Positions 1 to 11,972 of a stretch of 64,000 nt of DNA are shown in pieces. The notes under the pieces were generated by a model. The model was not told the DNA's origin. It worked only from the letters and a program-made list of their open reading frames with translations, and did no database searches. Location of the stretch: positions 120,600,561-120,664,560 of the forward strand of contig NC_064621.1 in the NCBI RefSeq assembly GCF_023898315.1. Direction: 5' to 3'. The DNA is from Schistocerca nitens. Lineage: Eukaryota > Arthropoda > Insecta > Orthoptera > Acrididae. Made by a program: the position numbers and the translations under genes. Each line of letters begins with the position of its first letter. The first letter of the stretch is position 1.

Positions 1-1378
1 ATAAGGAATACTGGTATAAACCTGTACAGGACGAAATTGACGATATAAGGGAAAAAAAGAGTTCGACCTTTCTTAAATTACCACCTGGAAGGAAGACTAT
101 TGACAGTAAGTGGGTGTTCAAATTAAAAAAGGACAAGGATGGAAATATCATAAGACACAAGGCTAGACTTGTGGCAAAAGTATATTCACAGAGAAGGGGA
201 TTTGACTACGACGAAACGTATGCACCAGTGACTCGACTAGCATCTGTTAAAATAATGCTAGTCATTGCAATCCAACTAGGACTGTTTCTGGAACCGCTTG
301 ATGTCGCCAACGCTTTTCTTCATGAATTACTTAAGGAGGAAATATACATGACTATTCCTGAAGTAGTGGGTGTTCCAGAAGAACTGAAAGACACAATTGG
401 TTTGGTTTGCAGGTTACATAAATTTATATATGGCTTAAACCAAGCACCACTAGCATGAAATCACTCTATTCATACCATTCTTATGTCTATACGATTGACT
501 CAGATAAATGTCTTTACTATATCATTTTAAAGGACGTGGTCATTTATATTGTGCTCTATGTTGATGACATTTTGATGGCAGGAAGTAATAGGAAATGGAC
601 TTGGGAAACGAGATTTCTGTGAACAACGGAGAAATGTGTCTGAGCCAAAGCATCATATTTGAAGAATTTGCTACAACGATTCAACATCAAGACTGTAATC
701 CGATCAAGACGCCTATGGACGTTAAACTGGAAATCAAGGAAGGAAAAATGATCGATAAGCCCTGCAGAGAGTTGATTGGGTGGTTGATGTACGCAGTGAC
801 AGAAAAAAGAGCTGATTTGTGTGCTGTGGTCAACTTGTTGAGCAGATACCAAAACAATCCATCGGAACAACTCTGGAAAAGCTTAAAAAGAGTTTTGAGA
901 TATATCAAAGGAACCGTCAATATGTGACTGCATTATCGAAAGGTGAATCAAGAAGTTCTTCTGGTTATGCTGATGCAAATGGAATAGAAAAGAAGACGTA
1001 AGATCTACCCCTGTACATCTATTAAAATGTTTTGGAAACACCGTCTGTTGGGCAACAAAGAAACAGACTAGTGTTGCTTTGTCTTCTACAGAAGCAGAAT
1101 GTGTAGCTCTGGCGACAGCTGCAGCTGTTACTCTGGGTGAAATATTTGCTGGACGATATTCAAATTCCAAGGAACATCGACGTTTGAGACACGTTAATGT
1201 TAAATATAATTTTGTTCGTCAACTTCACCACCGCAGCATCATCACGTTCGGAAGACCAGACTGCAGATATTTTTACTAAAGGCTTACCAGCTCCTAGATT
1301 CATGGCTTTGAGGAGTTTGTTGGGTTTACTTTAATTTTTGTTAGTGTTAAATGTAAAATCATTAAACTGAGGAGGGGT
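1..1378 (+). mobile_element. Ty1/copia retrotransposon relic, 3' part
   Basis: The translation shows the copia-type reverse transcriptase (residues such as HKARLVAKVYSQ, then YAPVTRLASVK and DVANAFLHE), then a later RT segment with YVDDILM, and an RNase H segment containing STEAECVALATA. The part nearest the end reads like the usual copia pol terminus (TADIFTKGL). A purine-rich tract (about 1,367-1,377) and an LTR-like stretch with an AATAAA-type signal (to about 1,510) follow. The 5' half lies outside the window. The element is a fossil, broken several times. Confidence 0.85.
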
Positions 1379-1515
1379 ATTACGCTTGCAATTTTAATGA
1401 TTCTCTGTGTGACTTACGTTAAGTGCTGTACCATCAAAGAGTAAAACAGGCGTTTTTGTTCAGTCGCTCTGTTACGCGTTTCAGTTTAATAAAAACTATC
1501 TAATAGTTTTTAACT
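1378..1515 (+). repeat. Probable 3' LTR segment of the copia relic
   Basis: This stretch follows directly after the polypurine-like tract and contains an AATAAA-like signal in a T-rich context. No second LTR is in the window, so its ends cannot be fixed by comparison. The boundary with the next element is approximate. Confidence 0.4.
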
Positions 1516-2345
1516 TTAGTTGTGTTATTTTATCGTAAGAAACTACAATCACATAATAAACTTTCTGGATTTAAAAATTTCAAACCAAAACCCTGAACAC
1601 GTATTCGATATTTTTCGTAAACCAACGACAACAGACATAATTATCCACAACCAGTCATACCACCGAGATCACACAAGCTCCCATACTGTCATTCTACGTT
1701 ACACAGACAACTTTTCACTGAAAAGAGGAAACATTGAGAAAGAAATAGATCTTTTTCGAAATGCATAAGGAATCCTAAAGAGTTGGTAAGCACGTCATTC
1801 AAAAAGAAAACCAGATACATGCCAGTCCATAGATGAAATAACTAAAACGAACCACAGGAAAATAAAGTTCTTGTATTTCCGAAAAAATTACTTGATGTTT
1901 CAAGGATTCAAAATTATACACCAGTTACAGAACCACTGAAAATCTAAATCCATTGTTGAGACATATCGCACGTAAATCAGAACCGTATTCGCAATCATGA
2001 ATCTACAAAATGAACTGTGAAGAATGCCCATAATTTTATATTGGACAAACGGGAATAAAAGTTAGTACACGATTTAAAGAACACACGACATTAAGCGACA
2101 ATAACCAATCCGCATTTGCTGCACACGTAAAAGACACCAACCATAAAATACATAACATAGATGGATCACTTCAAATATTACATCAGTTATAGAAAGGAAA
2201 AGTCATGGATGTAATCGAAGAAATTGAAATCCACATACATCTAAAAGATGACAGACAGAGTTCTAAATGAGCAAAAAGACCTGCGAAATGGGAAATTCCT
2301 AGACAACTTCTACCAGTTCTACGGCGAAGTGTTACAGAGGCATAG
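1515..2345 (+). mobile_element. Penelope-like element (PLE) relic
   Basis: The first part translates to NFLDLKISNQNPEHVFDIFRKPTTTD, matching the conserved end of PLE reverse transcriptases. About 400 bases further on, in other frames, comes a GIY-YIG nuclease segment: CEECP, then YIGQTGIKVSTRFKEH, then SAFAAHVKDTNHKI. The order RT then GIY-YIG is diagnostic of PLEs. The reading frame is interrupted by several stops and frame changes, and the 5' two thirds are missing, so this is a dead 5'-truncated copy. It is a different lineage from the PLE palindrome at 16.4-17.5 kb. Confidence 0.75.
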
Positions 2346-2805
2346 AATGTAAAATTATCCTTACACTCTATTTCATTACAATACTGTGATAAATGTGACA
2401 TATAAGATCTTTGCACGAACTGTACAAAAATGACGTGCTCCTACAATAACAGCGCAAATATTTAGAAATTTTTTTAAGGAAATTACTTACAGTCATATTT
2501 ACACCAATGATGAGCGATAATTAAATATAACTGAGAACAAAATCATATGCAGTTCAGGTAGCAAATTTCTGTAAAATAATTGTAATCTTCCTAGTGTTAA
2601 ATACGTTACATATAAGAGCTTTGCAACAACTGCTCGGAAGTAACGTACTTCTAAAATAGTGTGAACACCTCGAACTAATGTATGAGCATAACATGAGGTC
2701 ACAGGAGCAACGACATATACTACATAATCTCTTACTAAAAAATCATCCTTAAAGGAATTTATAATGCGCCTACTACGTCGACAGATATGACTTGTTCCTA
2801 CATCA
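2346..2805. other. Unassigned AT-rich spacer
   Basis: I see no coding frame, no terminal repeats and no recognisable element here. Short phrases around 'cgttacatataagagctttgcaacaact' recur loosely at about 2,395 and 2,605, suggesting an old ~200 bp internal duplication. Confidence 0.4.
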
Positions 2806-3240
2806 AAATCACATCATCATCAGTGTTCTGCCTAAAGGCAGGTTTTCGCATGGTAGTTCTCCAGGCTGTCCGGTCTTCTGCCATCCTCCTCAGGTCTGCA
2901 TAATTTCCTATTCCCTTTATGTCGTCTATCACCTTGTACCTCCTTCTTCCTCTCAGTCTTCTCCCACAAACCAATCCTTCCAAAGCATCTACTAGCAAGC
3001 ACTCCGTTCTCAATGAATGTCCCAACCAGTTGTTTTTCCTTTCTCTTACAACCTTCAGCAGACATCTTCTCTCACCAACCCTTTCCAATACTCTTTCATT
3101 ACTCACTCTTTCCATCCAGCTTATTCTCTCCATTCTCCTCCACATCTACATCTCAAATGCTTCTAACCTTTTTTCATCCTCTCGTCTCAGTGTCCATGTT
3201 TCTGCCCCATATAGTGCCACACTCCAGACACACTCAAAAT
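2806..3240 (-). mobile_element. RTE-like LINE, 3' end
   Basis: On the minus strand this translates to the extreme C-terminus of a non-LTR reverse transcriptase. Its landmarks are ALYGAETWTLRREDEKRLEAFEM, then NNWLGHSLR, then the Arg-rich GRRLRGRRRYKVIDDIK. It ends with the hairpin-like CCTGCCTTTAGGCAGA followed by a short run of TGA triplets (2,807-2,822 on the plus strand), the tail style of RTE-type LINEs. Only about 430 bases survive, so the copy is strongly 5' truncated. The upstream limit is approximate. Confidence 0.75.
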
Positions 3241-3782
3241 CACAAGTGTCACTAATGTATCTAATGTATGAAATTTCCGTTTTAGATGGTTGAATCGTAC
3301 AAGAAATAATGGCAGCTGAAGGCTTTAAGAAATCTCTCAAAAAAAAAGAAAGGCCTACTATAGATACTCTCACATTCAAATGTGGTGCTTATTTGAAGTA
3401 ATGAGGATAAAATTAAATTCATCCAGTTATGTAGGCTAACACAAATATTCATTGACTGCTGAAGCTGACAAGGACCTCAAACAGAACACAAACGGAACGG
3501 CAATGTCCCACTTTACCGACAAGTACCTATCGCGAAAAGGAGGCGAAACTGACAAGAAAACTTCTAGAAGCTATGGTTGATTTTAGTAAGCCTATGTGTC
3601 GGAGAAAGTCGTTAAGCTTCGTGCAGTAGCCGAGCATAGTGTACTTTTGGAATCGAACATTTTTAAGATATGTTTAATTTAAGTAATTATTCATTACTAT
3701 TAATACGTAGTACGTTTGAACATAACGCTCCTGTTGTGTGCTTTCAGGAAACCTTGTGGTTTACGTCTGCCTTTTACAACGT

Positions 3783-4040
3783 GGCACTGAGCGGTGTCGC
3801 ATTAAAACACTAGACTCACATTTGGGATACCCGAGATGAACCCCAGAGCCGACATCCCGATTTGGGTTTTCTGTGGCTTCGCAGTTTCCTCTAGACGAAT
3901 GCCGGAATGGTACCTTGAAGTTGCCCCGCCGCTTCCTTCAATTTCAGTAAATAAAAATCGGAGCAATAATCCATGTTTTGTGACCTTGGCTGTGGACGCG
4001 ATGTAAAGCATTAAACTGATTTCTTTATTCCAACCACAGT
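3783..4040 (+). mobile_element. Old tRNA-derived SINE, block A copy
   Basis: The order 'cactagactc', 'atcccgatttgggttttc', 'gaatgccggaatggtacctt', 'ccgcttccttcaat', then 'gaccttggctgtggacg' follows a widespread insect SINE consensus recognised from memory. The same insertion is in block B at 21,292-21,553, so it predates the duplication. It is heavily diverged. Confidence 0.7.
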
Positions 4041-5476
4041 AAATAATCGCAGGGCCTACGAAGTGGAAACTGTGTGTTTGATATCAGCACTGAGTAAAAC
4101 GGAAATTCTTTTAAAGATACTTCTCCTCTCTTCGTGGCGGTTATTCTATGCTGTTACCTCCACTCATCAGCTCGCTATTGTTTGAAACTGAACCTCATGT
4201 TGGAAAGATGTGGACTGCCGACATGTATGCACAAATCTTCACTATAATCTCTAAAGAACATTACCGCCATACAGAAACACATCTTCATGGAGATACCAGC
4301 GTCCAAAGAAATTTACTGGCTAAGTTCTGCTTGTTGATAAATGTTATAATTTACTAACTAAATGACGGACAGTAATTTAGTTTTATGTACCAGTAGACAC
4401 TCTATATATTGCCATGGTGGGTTCTGTTACAGTATACAATAATGACCATTTGTTGAAACCCACTGGAAATAAAATCCTGCTGATGCTTATGGTTATAGGT
4501 GTAGGGAATAGAATCATAACTATTCACTAATGCCTCTGAGTGTTTTCGAATTAATTATTGTGTGTCCTGATTTGTATTGCGAGCGATGTACATTTCTTCG
4601 CTAGTCGTGTAGTTTTAGAACCAGAAATTAAAAGTATGAGCCGCATTTCTTCTTTCTTATACAACAAGAAGCAAGCTCCAATGAAGACTTATTGCTTTGT
4701 ACATGACTGTTTATTAGAATAGCATTAAACCTGTATTATGTACTATACACTTTGATAATATGTAGTGATATACATTGATCTTACACATAGGCCAAGTTTC
4801 CCAGTTTTATTTTAAGTTGTTAAACTTGCTGCAGAAACTATGTTAAAATGTAAGTTACAGAAATTAAGGTTTTAGAGCACACATACGCTCAGGCTCACAG
4901 CACACTACGTGCACATGTTAGTGGCATCTACAACGAAGTATATCATTCATTGATAGTGTGAATAGCAAGTACCATCAGCGAAGATAATAGCAAAATGATG
5001 GCATATTCAAGCGAGGAAAACACTATAACAGGTTTTAAAAACGTAACATCTTTACACAGCGCTTTTTAAACATGTTAAATACAAAAACGAGCAATTACTT
5101 TTTGGACATTCAAGAAATATATACTTCCAACTTATTCATGTGTGTATCCCGTTATACTGTTGTGTATGGTACTACCATGCTGTAAGATACAGTCTTAGGG
5201 TAAGACACATAATGTGTCACTGGGTGTACAAAGACATGCAGTTATTGGCTAGACCAGTCTTCCTGAGATGTCAGGTAACAATTACTCCAAAGAAAAGAGA
5301 TCAGTTGTCTTTTGTCATCCACTTCTTTCATATCATCTATTCACATAAAAGGCAAGCATAGTGTTTGTAGCAGGTGTAAGCAGGTATGGCTATTGTACCT
5401 CTTGAAATTTTCTGGTGTGACAGGAGTGTAAGCAGGTGTCAATGGAGCACCATATGTGTTGAGTACCATTAAGCGG
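4041..5476. other. Non-coding part of unit 1 (intron-like)
   Basis: No coding frame is supported. From about 4,560 onward the sequence aligns with intron 1 of the peptide gene in block A (from about 10,850), in block B, and with unit 3 (from about 22,040). It is therefore the former intron of a decayed gene copy rather than unique DNA. Confidence 0.6.
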
Positions 5477-5665
5477 ATGCACACACCTGAGCTGGCCACA
5501 ACAAACACGCATGGGCAGGCAGCTGACATGCTAGAGGTCGGTCGTTACCTGCAGAGGTGCCCACAGTAGGCACTTGCTACTCCTGAAGTGGCCCCACAAA
5601 AGTGGAGCACAGTCTGAAGCTGCTCACACTGTCCTGTACCCTGCAGTAAAATGGGAAAAGTAAAG
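5477..5665 (+). pseudogene. Decayed exon 2 of the cationic peptide gene, unit 1
   Basis: This aligns base for base with exon 2 of the block A peptide gene (11,776 onward), including the shared 'gctggcca', 'gggcaggcagc' and 'cctgtaccctgcagta' stretches. The splice acceptor has changed from AG to GG, and the homologous frame closes after four codons. The AATAAA signal is altered to GTAAAG. No exon 1 is found upstream: the place where it should lie is outside the duplicated block. I read this as a dead paralogue. Confidence 0.7.
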
Positions 5666-7735
5666 CATCACTGCACTTTGCACCAAAGACATGTGGTTAT
5701 TACCCAGTGTCTCATAAATGCAAGCTCTAGCGCACTCATTGATGATAAATGAGGATTCGGAAATGTTGCAACATTTTCCAAATTTTTAAAATTGCTTCAG
5801 TACTCGACTATAAATACTGTATACTGTGTTGGATATAATTTCGCTATTACTTCATTTATTCTGATGAGGTGTAAAAGTCAGTTTCTATATTTTGCTTAAT
5901 AACTGATTATCTGCAGTATACAGTACTGTGCTATATGGAGCAATATGATATTGAATCTGCCATTATGGAAACCAATGAAAAGAAGAACTTATAACAATCG
6001 CACTTCCTATGCTCTTCTAGTTACTATAAAATATCCAAAAATACATACATAAATGCAGGCGAGTCTTCTGATGTACATGCAGACATGAAAGGACAATTTT
6101 TATTTTAGACTGTGGCGGTTATCATCAAAATTATCATGGGAAATTAATGACATAATACATCTAAAACAGTGTCTGCTGTGCAAGAAACAAGACGATTATA
6201 ATCACTCGTTATGAAACTACAGTAACAACATTAACATGTATCTATAAATAAAAGTATCTGCTAAGTGTGCACACAAAATTTCAACAGCAACTGCATCTGC
6301 ATGTGCACTTCGTACTATAGGGATCCTTCCCATTTAAGTCACTTGGTCTGCCGGAGCTGTACATAAGTGAATTGAGAACATCTCTGGACTCACAATATCT
6401 GTTCTGAAACCTTTTATTATGCTTTTGCTGGATAGTAGGTGCCTATCGTATATGCCTGACAATTTAGATTTTTTAGTGTTTATGTTGCCCTTCACATGAG
6501 TCAGTCATGCTTGTGACTGTATGTGAACCCTTAGTTGTATATATTCAATACCCCAAATAGTTCCTTCTGACATTAGTAATATTGAGTAACGTCGTTACCA
6601 GTGATGCGTGGGTGTTTCGCAGGTAATCTCCTATGCAGACGTAAAAACACTGATACTTCGACTCTATATCTGTAGACATGGTCAATGACATAATTATCGA
6701 GATTCTTGACCTCTTCTTTATGCTGAACTACAAAGCTTCACTGTCTGTTACAGTGTGTAACAGGCCACCAGACACGTTGTTACCAATATACTGTCAAGCA
6801 CATGAGTTCTGAGATTGTCACACAGGGAAAAAAGGCAAAAATGCCAACTACACATAATGTAGTAGTTGTCGAAGAAGGAATTTAAAAATCACTTATAAGG
6901 AAGCAGTCACAACTCTCTTTGCGAAGTACACTTTATTGCGCAACGTGACGTAGACTTTATAAATGGATGTTCTAATTATTTTTTAATTATACATTTGTCA
7001 CAATGTTTTGTCTTCATGACAGACACTTTCCTTTCTGCATCAGTCTCATGTTAGTTTCAACGAACGTTGACAAAATTAAAAATTGATATCCTGCAGTTTA
7101 CACACATTACTCAGATATTTTTGACATATTTAGACTGGAAAGCTGATTACGTCACATGGAACATCGTGAATCAGATAAGAGAAGGAAATTATCGTCAGTA
7201 GTTTAGTACAATTTTCTGTAACCATCATCACACTATATCGAGTCAACAGACATTTAATGGGTGATACACCAGAAGACTAATTTCCACTAACTGCACCGTA
7301 TTGTTGATGGAACGGACAAAAGAAATCCTGCTTTACACCTTATATTATGAATCGCTGGGGACAATAAGTCCCCAGAATATTTGGGCTGGATTTTGTTCCT
7401 CAGCTGTGTCAGGAAGTATAATGGCGACAACTACTCCGTATGGCCGTTTCCACGAGAGTGAAGGTATTACTGTAATTGCACTATACAGTACAATGTAAAT
7501 AAGAAAGAAGTAAGGAGCAGCTTTAGGTAGCCAGAGCTGTGAACTCTGTGACTACCTGGATGGTGCCGAGAAGTGTGCGGCGGTTATTATCAGTCGGACG
7601 TCCAAAGGCGTTAATGAGACGCAGTTAACAGTGTATACACATTTATCATTTATGTATATACCGTTGTCATCATCGATCACTGACCAACATTGTCCATTAA
7701 CCTTCAGTGACCCAATGGTACACATTTTTATATTT
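5666..7735. other. Non-coding duplicated DNA
   Basis: It aligns with 23,105-25,275 in block B and, over its first ~700 bases, with the region after exon 2 at 12,000-12,560. No conserved reading frame is present in both copies, and I see no terminal repeats. It most likely is intergenic DNA carried along by the duplication. Confidence 0.5.
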
Positions 7736-7738
7736 CAG

Positions 7739-7877
7739 ACCGGTAGAAAATGGATTGCAGAAGATTTGAAACATTTAAAACAAGCTGTTGCTAGAGGTTT
7801 ATCGTTTAGGAAGGCTGCTGAAAATGTTGATGTATCTAGTAGTGCACTGCAAGATGGATTACAGAAAGGAATATGAG
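7739..7877 (+). pseudogene. psq-type helix-turn-helix exon or relic, block A copy
   Basis: The frame reads GRKWIAEDLKHLKQAVARG then LSFRKAAENVDVSSSALQDGL, which fits the HTH_psq/CENP-B N-terminal DNA-binding domain of pipsqueak-like proteins and pogo/Tigger transposases (W.EDL, RKAAE, V..S.L.D.L). A splice-acceptor-like 'atatttcag' precedes it at 7,730-7,738, and 'gagaggtaagc' (donor-like) follows at about 7,880, just after an in-frame TGA. No DDE or BTB domain is visible nearby. The paralogue at 25,281 carries an in-frame stop within the domain, so at least that copy is dead. It may be a lone exon of a host gene or a pogo-type transposon fragment; I cannot decide. Confidence 0.55.
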
Positions 7878-7884
7878 CGAGAGG

Positions 7885-9047
7885 TAAGCCCTACTTTGTA
7901 TCACACACTTGCTGCGTACAACTATGTGGTGATGATTTTGTAAACTAATTTTATTCATTTTTATGTTTCGGATGGGTACAAAGTGGAGTGCAGAAGAGTA
8001 GGGGCTGTAGTCACCTGACCATTAATTGTAGGGCACTACATGGCGTAAATGATTAACACTTTTTTCATACCCTTTATGAATGAATATCCAAATGAAATAT
8101 GAGAATGAAAGCCGCCATACTGCAATTCAGACCATAAAGTGCTTGAGGAATGTATAGATTCTTGCCTGGCATTCCCTGCTTCCTGGTCTGTCATGCATAA
8201 ACAATGCATGCAAGACGAATACTTCCATACCAGGCGTGAGACAGCAACTTTCATACACTGGCAGTACGTATTTAGGCATGGCAAGAGATTCAAAAAATGG
8301 AGCTCTGGGGCTGTTAGCTTCTACCACACTCTGTGCATTAGTGCTCACGAGAGTCACACTTCAAACTGATGTTGATGTCTCAGTTCTGAGTGGTGCGTGG
8401 AGAAAGTTTAATTATTTACAACTGTTATGAAATGAACGTAGCCTCAGGTTATGGTAGGTATTGGACTGGTATAAAATGCTGTAAATGTTGCATTATGCGT
8501 CACTCTATATATAAAGTTGTGAATAATAATGAAATAAAGTTCATAGAATGACTCCTGCTAAGATAGATTTGAATCTTGGTTAATAGTCTTCGATGTCTCT
8601 ATTATTGGTCACAATGGGAGAAGTAATACAAAAAAGGGGAAAGAACGTTTCTAATTTGGAAAATAGTTATAGGGCATGAAGCATCAGTATTGGTGTTTAC
8701 AAGTCCATTCCTGTGTCATGGTTAATAGTATGCAGAATTTGGAAAGACTCTTAAACGAGTGGATAGCTTACATTATACGAACTTACAGTTCATTGTAAAC
8801 AGAGCAAAACAAAAGATGATAATTACCAATGAAACGTGATAACGAATTCTGACATAAATGATGAGAGAATGCAATACATACCATTGGAAAATTCTAGCTA
8901 AAGGCTCACCATGATAACGCAAAATAAACAGAACACAAACGACTTTAACTTACATTGAATTAATTCCTGTCCTTTTTAAATTAGTTCTTACGAGAGAAAG
9001 AGTTTCGTAATGCGTGTATATAAACTTTCAGGTACATGAATAGTGGC
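7885..9047. other. Non-coding duplicated DNA upstream of the peptide gene
   Basis: It aligns with about 25,430-26,500 in block B. Several open frames occur on both strands, but none is shared by both copies, so I do not call them genes. Distal regulatory sites are possible but not visible. Confidence 0.45.
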
Positions 9048-9245
9048 GGCCGTTGTGGCCGAGCGGTTCCTTCAGTAAGGAACCGCGCGACCGCTATGGT
9101 CGCAGGTTCGAATCCTGCCTCGGGCATGGATGTGTGTGCTGTTGTTGGGTTGGTTAAGTCTAAGTAGTTCTAAGTCTAGGGGACTGATGACCTAAGATGA
9201 TAAGCCAAATATTACTTAGAGCCATTTGAACCTTTATTTTTTTTT
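9048..9245 (+). mobile_element. tRNA-derived SINE private to block A (first)
   Basis: It begins 'ggccgttgtggccgagcgg', containing an A-box, and has the B-box 'ggttcgaatcc' about 50 bases later. A tail then runs through 'gggcatggatgtgtgtg', 'ctaggggactgatgacc' and 'gagccatttgaacc' into a T-rich end. This is a tRNA-headed SINE of the type common in locust genomes. The corresponding site in block B (about 26,497) lacks it, so it inserted after the duplication. It lies about 300 bases upstream of the ATG of the peptide gene. Confidence 0.9.
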
Positions 9246-9466
9246 AACGTCAGTAGTTCTCTTGATGTATTGTGTTCATCACCTGTAGTGCTTACAATTT
9301 TGTTTCCGTATTTTAGTCCCTGGAGTCTGAAGGTTTCATACCATGTCCAGCAAGATAAATCTGCCTTTAGGTTATGACCACAATACGGCTGAATGTGGAG
9401 TTTGACGTAAGCACTGTGTAGCTGACCTTGCCTGCTACGGTTTGGGTGATAAGCGCCCCACTGCAG

Positions 9467-9473
9467 TATAATA
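9467..9473 (+). promoter_or_regulatory. TATA box of peptide gene, block A
   Basis: TATAATA sits 71 bases before the ATG, placing a start site near 9,495-9,500. The paralogous position in B reads TATAAGA. The DNA from 'gagctccatagtgac' to the ATG is identical in the two copies, unlike the flanks. Confidence 0.6.
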
Positions 9474-9537
9474 GGAGGCCGGCGAGCTCCATAGTGACAC
9501 TTGTAGCGAGGCACCCAGTGTAGAAACCACTGCAGCC

Positions 9538-9751
9538 ATGAAGGGAGGCCTCGTCCTGCTGATCGCCTGTGTGTTCCTCGTGGCGTACTGCGCGCTGCTC
9601 GCTGCTGCAGACGATGGCGACGAAGTTGTGGAAGAAGTAGGAGAAAAGAGAGACGCTGATGACGACGACACCGACAGCATAGCAGACGAGGACGACGACG
9701 ACAGCGGAATTGATGAGGGTCTAACTATAGAGAGCAGGCGGGCACTGAAAG
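9538..9751 (+). CDS. Secreted acidic-pro/cationic peptide precursor, block A, exon 1
   Basis: This exon encodes residues 1-71 of a predicted 108-residue precursor. Residues 1-24 form a signal peptide: a hydrophobic core LVLLIACVFLVAYC, ending AAA before Asp25. Residues 25-65 are a propeptide with 22 Asp/Glu, including runs of four Asp at 41-44 and 52-55. A dibasic KR (37-38) lies inside it, and SRR (66-68) precedes ALK. A splice donor AAAG|GTAAAC follows at 9,752; reading on without splicing gives only a short tail. The exon has the same length (214 nt) and phase in block B, and residues 38-57 are identical. The start is the first ATG after a TATA box. No family is recognised. I infer a secreted prohormone-like or defence-peptide precursor. 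Confidence 0.75.
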
Positions 9752-11775
9752 GTAAACACCAGCAAAGGCGAGCAGGCTGTGCACGGCTCTAACTGCAGTG
9801 GAATTCACGCCATCAGGTTACTGTGTAGACTGTGAGTCTGAGTGTACTTTCTTGTAGGTTTACGTCACTAGCTGATAATGTAGTGTCGCTAGTGGCTCCC
9901 TGAGACAGCGCTCTGACACTGTGTCTGTATGCAGGCAGCTCAATTCACCATTCATGTCGTCAGGGTTTGGTGATATTACTTTTACACCACTAGCACTTTT
10001 CTCATTAGGCCAAATATGGTGCTACATTCAGATAGAATCCCCTTCAATATTATGGCTCGTAAAGATTGTTTTACGTGCCAAATATGGACACATTATAAGA
10101 CCTATCAGGTTCATATTTCGCTCACTGTGAGGGTCAATCTGCTGAATCATCAATTATATCTCAATTACGTTTAGCATATCAGTATAGCATTTATAGTCCA
10201 AAAACATATTAGTATCAGTCATCTATAAAAATTGGTACTAAATTTGCGCTACAAACTCTTTTCCACGCAACATAAACAAATATTAATAATCGAAAAGTGT
10301 CAGAGTCTTCCTTCTGCAGTGTGAACCACTAGTAATATTGTAACCCATTATTAACAAACTATCAAGCATGCAAGCATTGTATGGTGCTGAGATATATATT
10401 GAACATGGTACTCTTGTATCTCATTATGTATCTGATGTTTCTTTTTGCATTGGTAGAATGTATTGTGTTCCATTTTTATAATTTTGTTACACAACAGGGT
10501 ACAGTTACCATATGAGTCACTTGATTAGAAATATAATAATTAACGCAGTTTCGGTAGAGTGTCGGCGTTGCTATACCAAAAAGACATAAGACGACAGTTT
10601 TTCTGTAACAAACTTTAGTCTGAGGAATAATGTCATTGACACTACACAGTAACAGCAGTTCTTGACTAGTAATTTGTAATTATGTCCCATTTCTTCAGTG
10701 TGATATACTCAAATGTCTAATAAAAGTAATGTGACAAAAGTAAAAGAAATATTATCATAAAGAACCTACAAGCAAGAGAATACTTACGAAGTATATACTG
10801 GTTCTGTAAGTAGGACATAGAATCGTAACTGTAATAGCTCTAAACATTGTCTAACTAGATAGAAGGTGTCCTAATCTGTACCACACGCGGTGAATCTTTC
10901 TTCAGTAATCATTTAGTCTCTTGTATTTTCATTTTCTACTTAGCCATGCAACATAATAATGGCAGTTACTCTTTCATGTAGAACCAGAAGTCTGTATCCA
11001 ATGCACTTGAAAGTTTATTAGAATAGGGTTCAAGGAGTAGCATATATTTTGAAGCTATGTAGCGTCGTACATTGAGCCTTCATATAATCCTACTGCTTGA
11101 GTTCTTTTATATTGTTCCACATGCTTTTGAAATCGTGATAACAGGGACGATACAGAAATTCTGTTTTTAGAACACAAATCCAGTTAAGTCTTGCAGCACA
11201 ATATGTCTGCATGTTAGAGGCCTGTTCAGAAAAGTAAATCATGCAGTGACGGAGGTGATTATGGTCTACTGTTAATGTAGGTAGTACTATAGGGGGGTTG
11301 TACTCAACAGAGAAAAACACTATAACTGGTTTTAAAAGTCTCACAATGGACATTTACATAACACTTTACTGAACATTTTAAATGTGCAAAAAGATCAATC
11401 ATATTTTGATTATTACTATATATGCCTATTTTACAACCTATTTCAGTGTCCACAACTTTGTAAATATATGTATCGGAGCACCATAGAGCAATTTTCCATT
11501 TCGCAATAACCTACGTTATTTGGAACTAGAAACACTATAATACCACGACAAGAAGTTGTAGGTTAGATCAGCGTTCCTGAGGTGTAAGGTAACAGTTATT
11601 CCAGAGAAAACTAACAATATCCTTCTGAAGCATACTTTTTGCTTATAAAATGCAACCTTAGTGGTTGCAGTAGCTGTCAACAGGTGTTCCTATTTCGGAT
11701 ACTGAAATTTTCTGGTCGGAAAGACGGTAACCAGATGTCACTGGAATATCGCGTGTTTTGTTTCCTGTTGAGCAG
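9752..11775 (+). other. Intron 1 of the block A peptide gene
   Basis: This 2,024-base phase-1 interval runs from GTAAAC to a pyrimidine-rich acceptor 'ttgtttcctgttgagcag'. It aligns along its length with the 1,802-base intron in block B. A short open frame (9,921-10,130) is not conserved there. No separate gene is supported. Confidence 0.65.
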
Positions 11776-11888
11776 GTGCTCACGCCCGGGCTGGCCGCGC
11801 CAAACATGCGCGGGCAGGCAGCCGACACGCTGCGGGCAGAGCTGCAAACAGACCCCATGCCAAGTCAGGCGCCGCCCACAGAGCGTAG
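11776..11888 (+). CDS. Secreted acidic-pro/cationic peptide precursor, block A, exon 2
   Basis: The exon joins exon 1 in phase 1, completing a Gly codon, and encodes residues 72-108. It starts GAHARAGRAKHARAGSRH and continues with the same Ala, Arg, His and Gly mix, ending HRA before TAG. In this 37-residue tail I count seven Arg, two Lys and five His, with no Asp or Glu. Cleavage after SRR would release about 40 residues beginning ALKG. The acidic propeptide would balance this charge, as is known for several antimicrobial-peptide precursors. The frame is open only after splicing; an overlapping longer ORF in another frame (11,639-11,968) is not conserved. The paralogue in B keeps the frame and the acceptor. 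Function is inferred, not recognised. Confidence 0.72.
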
Positions 11889-11972
11889 TCGCCGCTGCTG
11901 AGGGAGCCCACACCATGGAGATGCCATCTGGAGTTGCTCATCCTGTCCTATATCCTGTACTCACATAGGAGA

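Noticed and set aside
9048-9130. tRNA gene suggested by A-box and B-box
   Set aside because: The sequence continues into a SINE tail, recurs at 12,117 and 30,212, and has target duplications.
11639-11968. 109-codon ORF with many Cys, overlapping exon 2
   Set aside because: It is not conserved in frame in block B and runs through the splice acceptor; the phase-1 frame is the one preserved.
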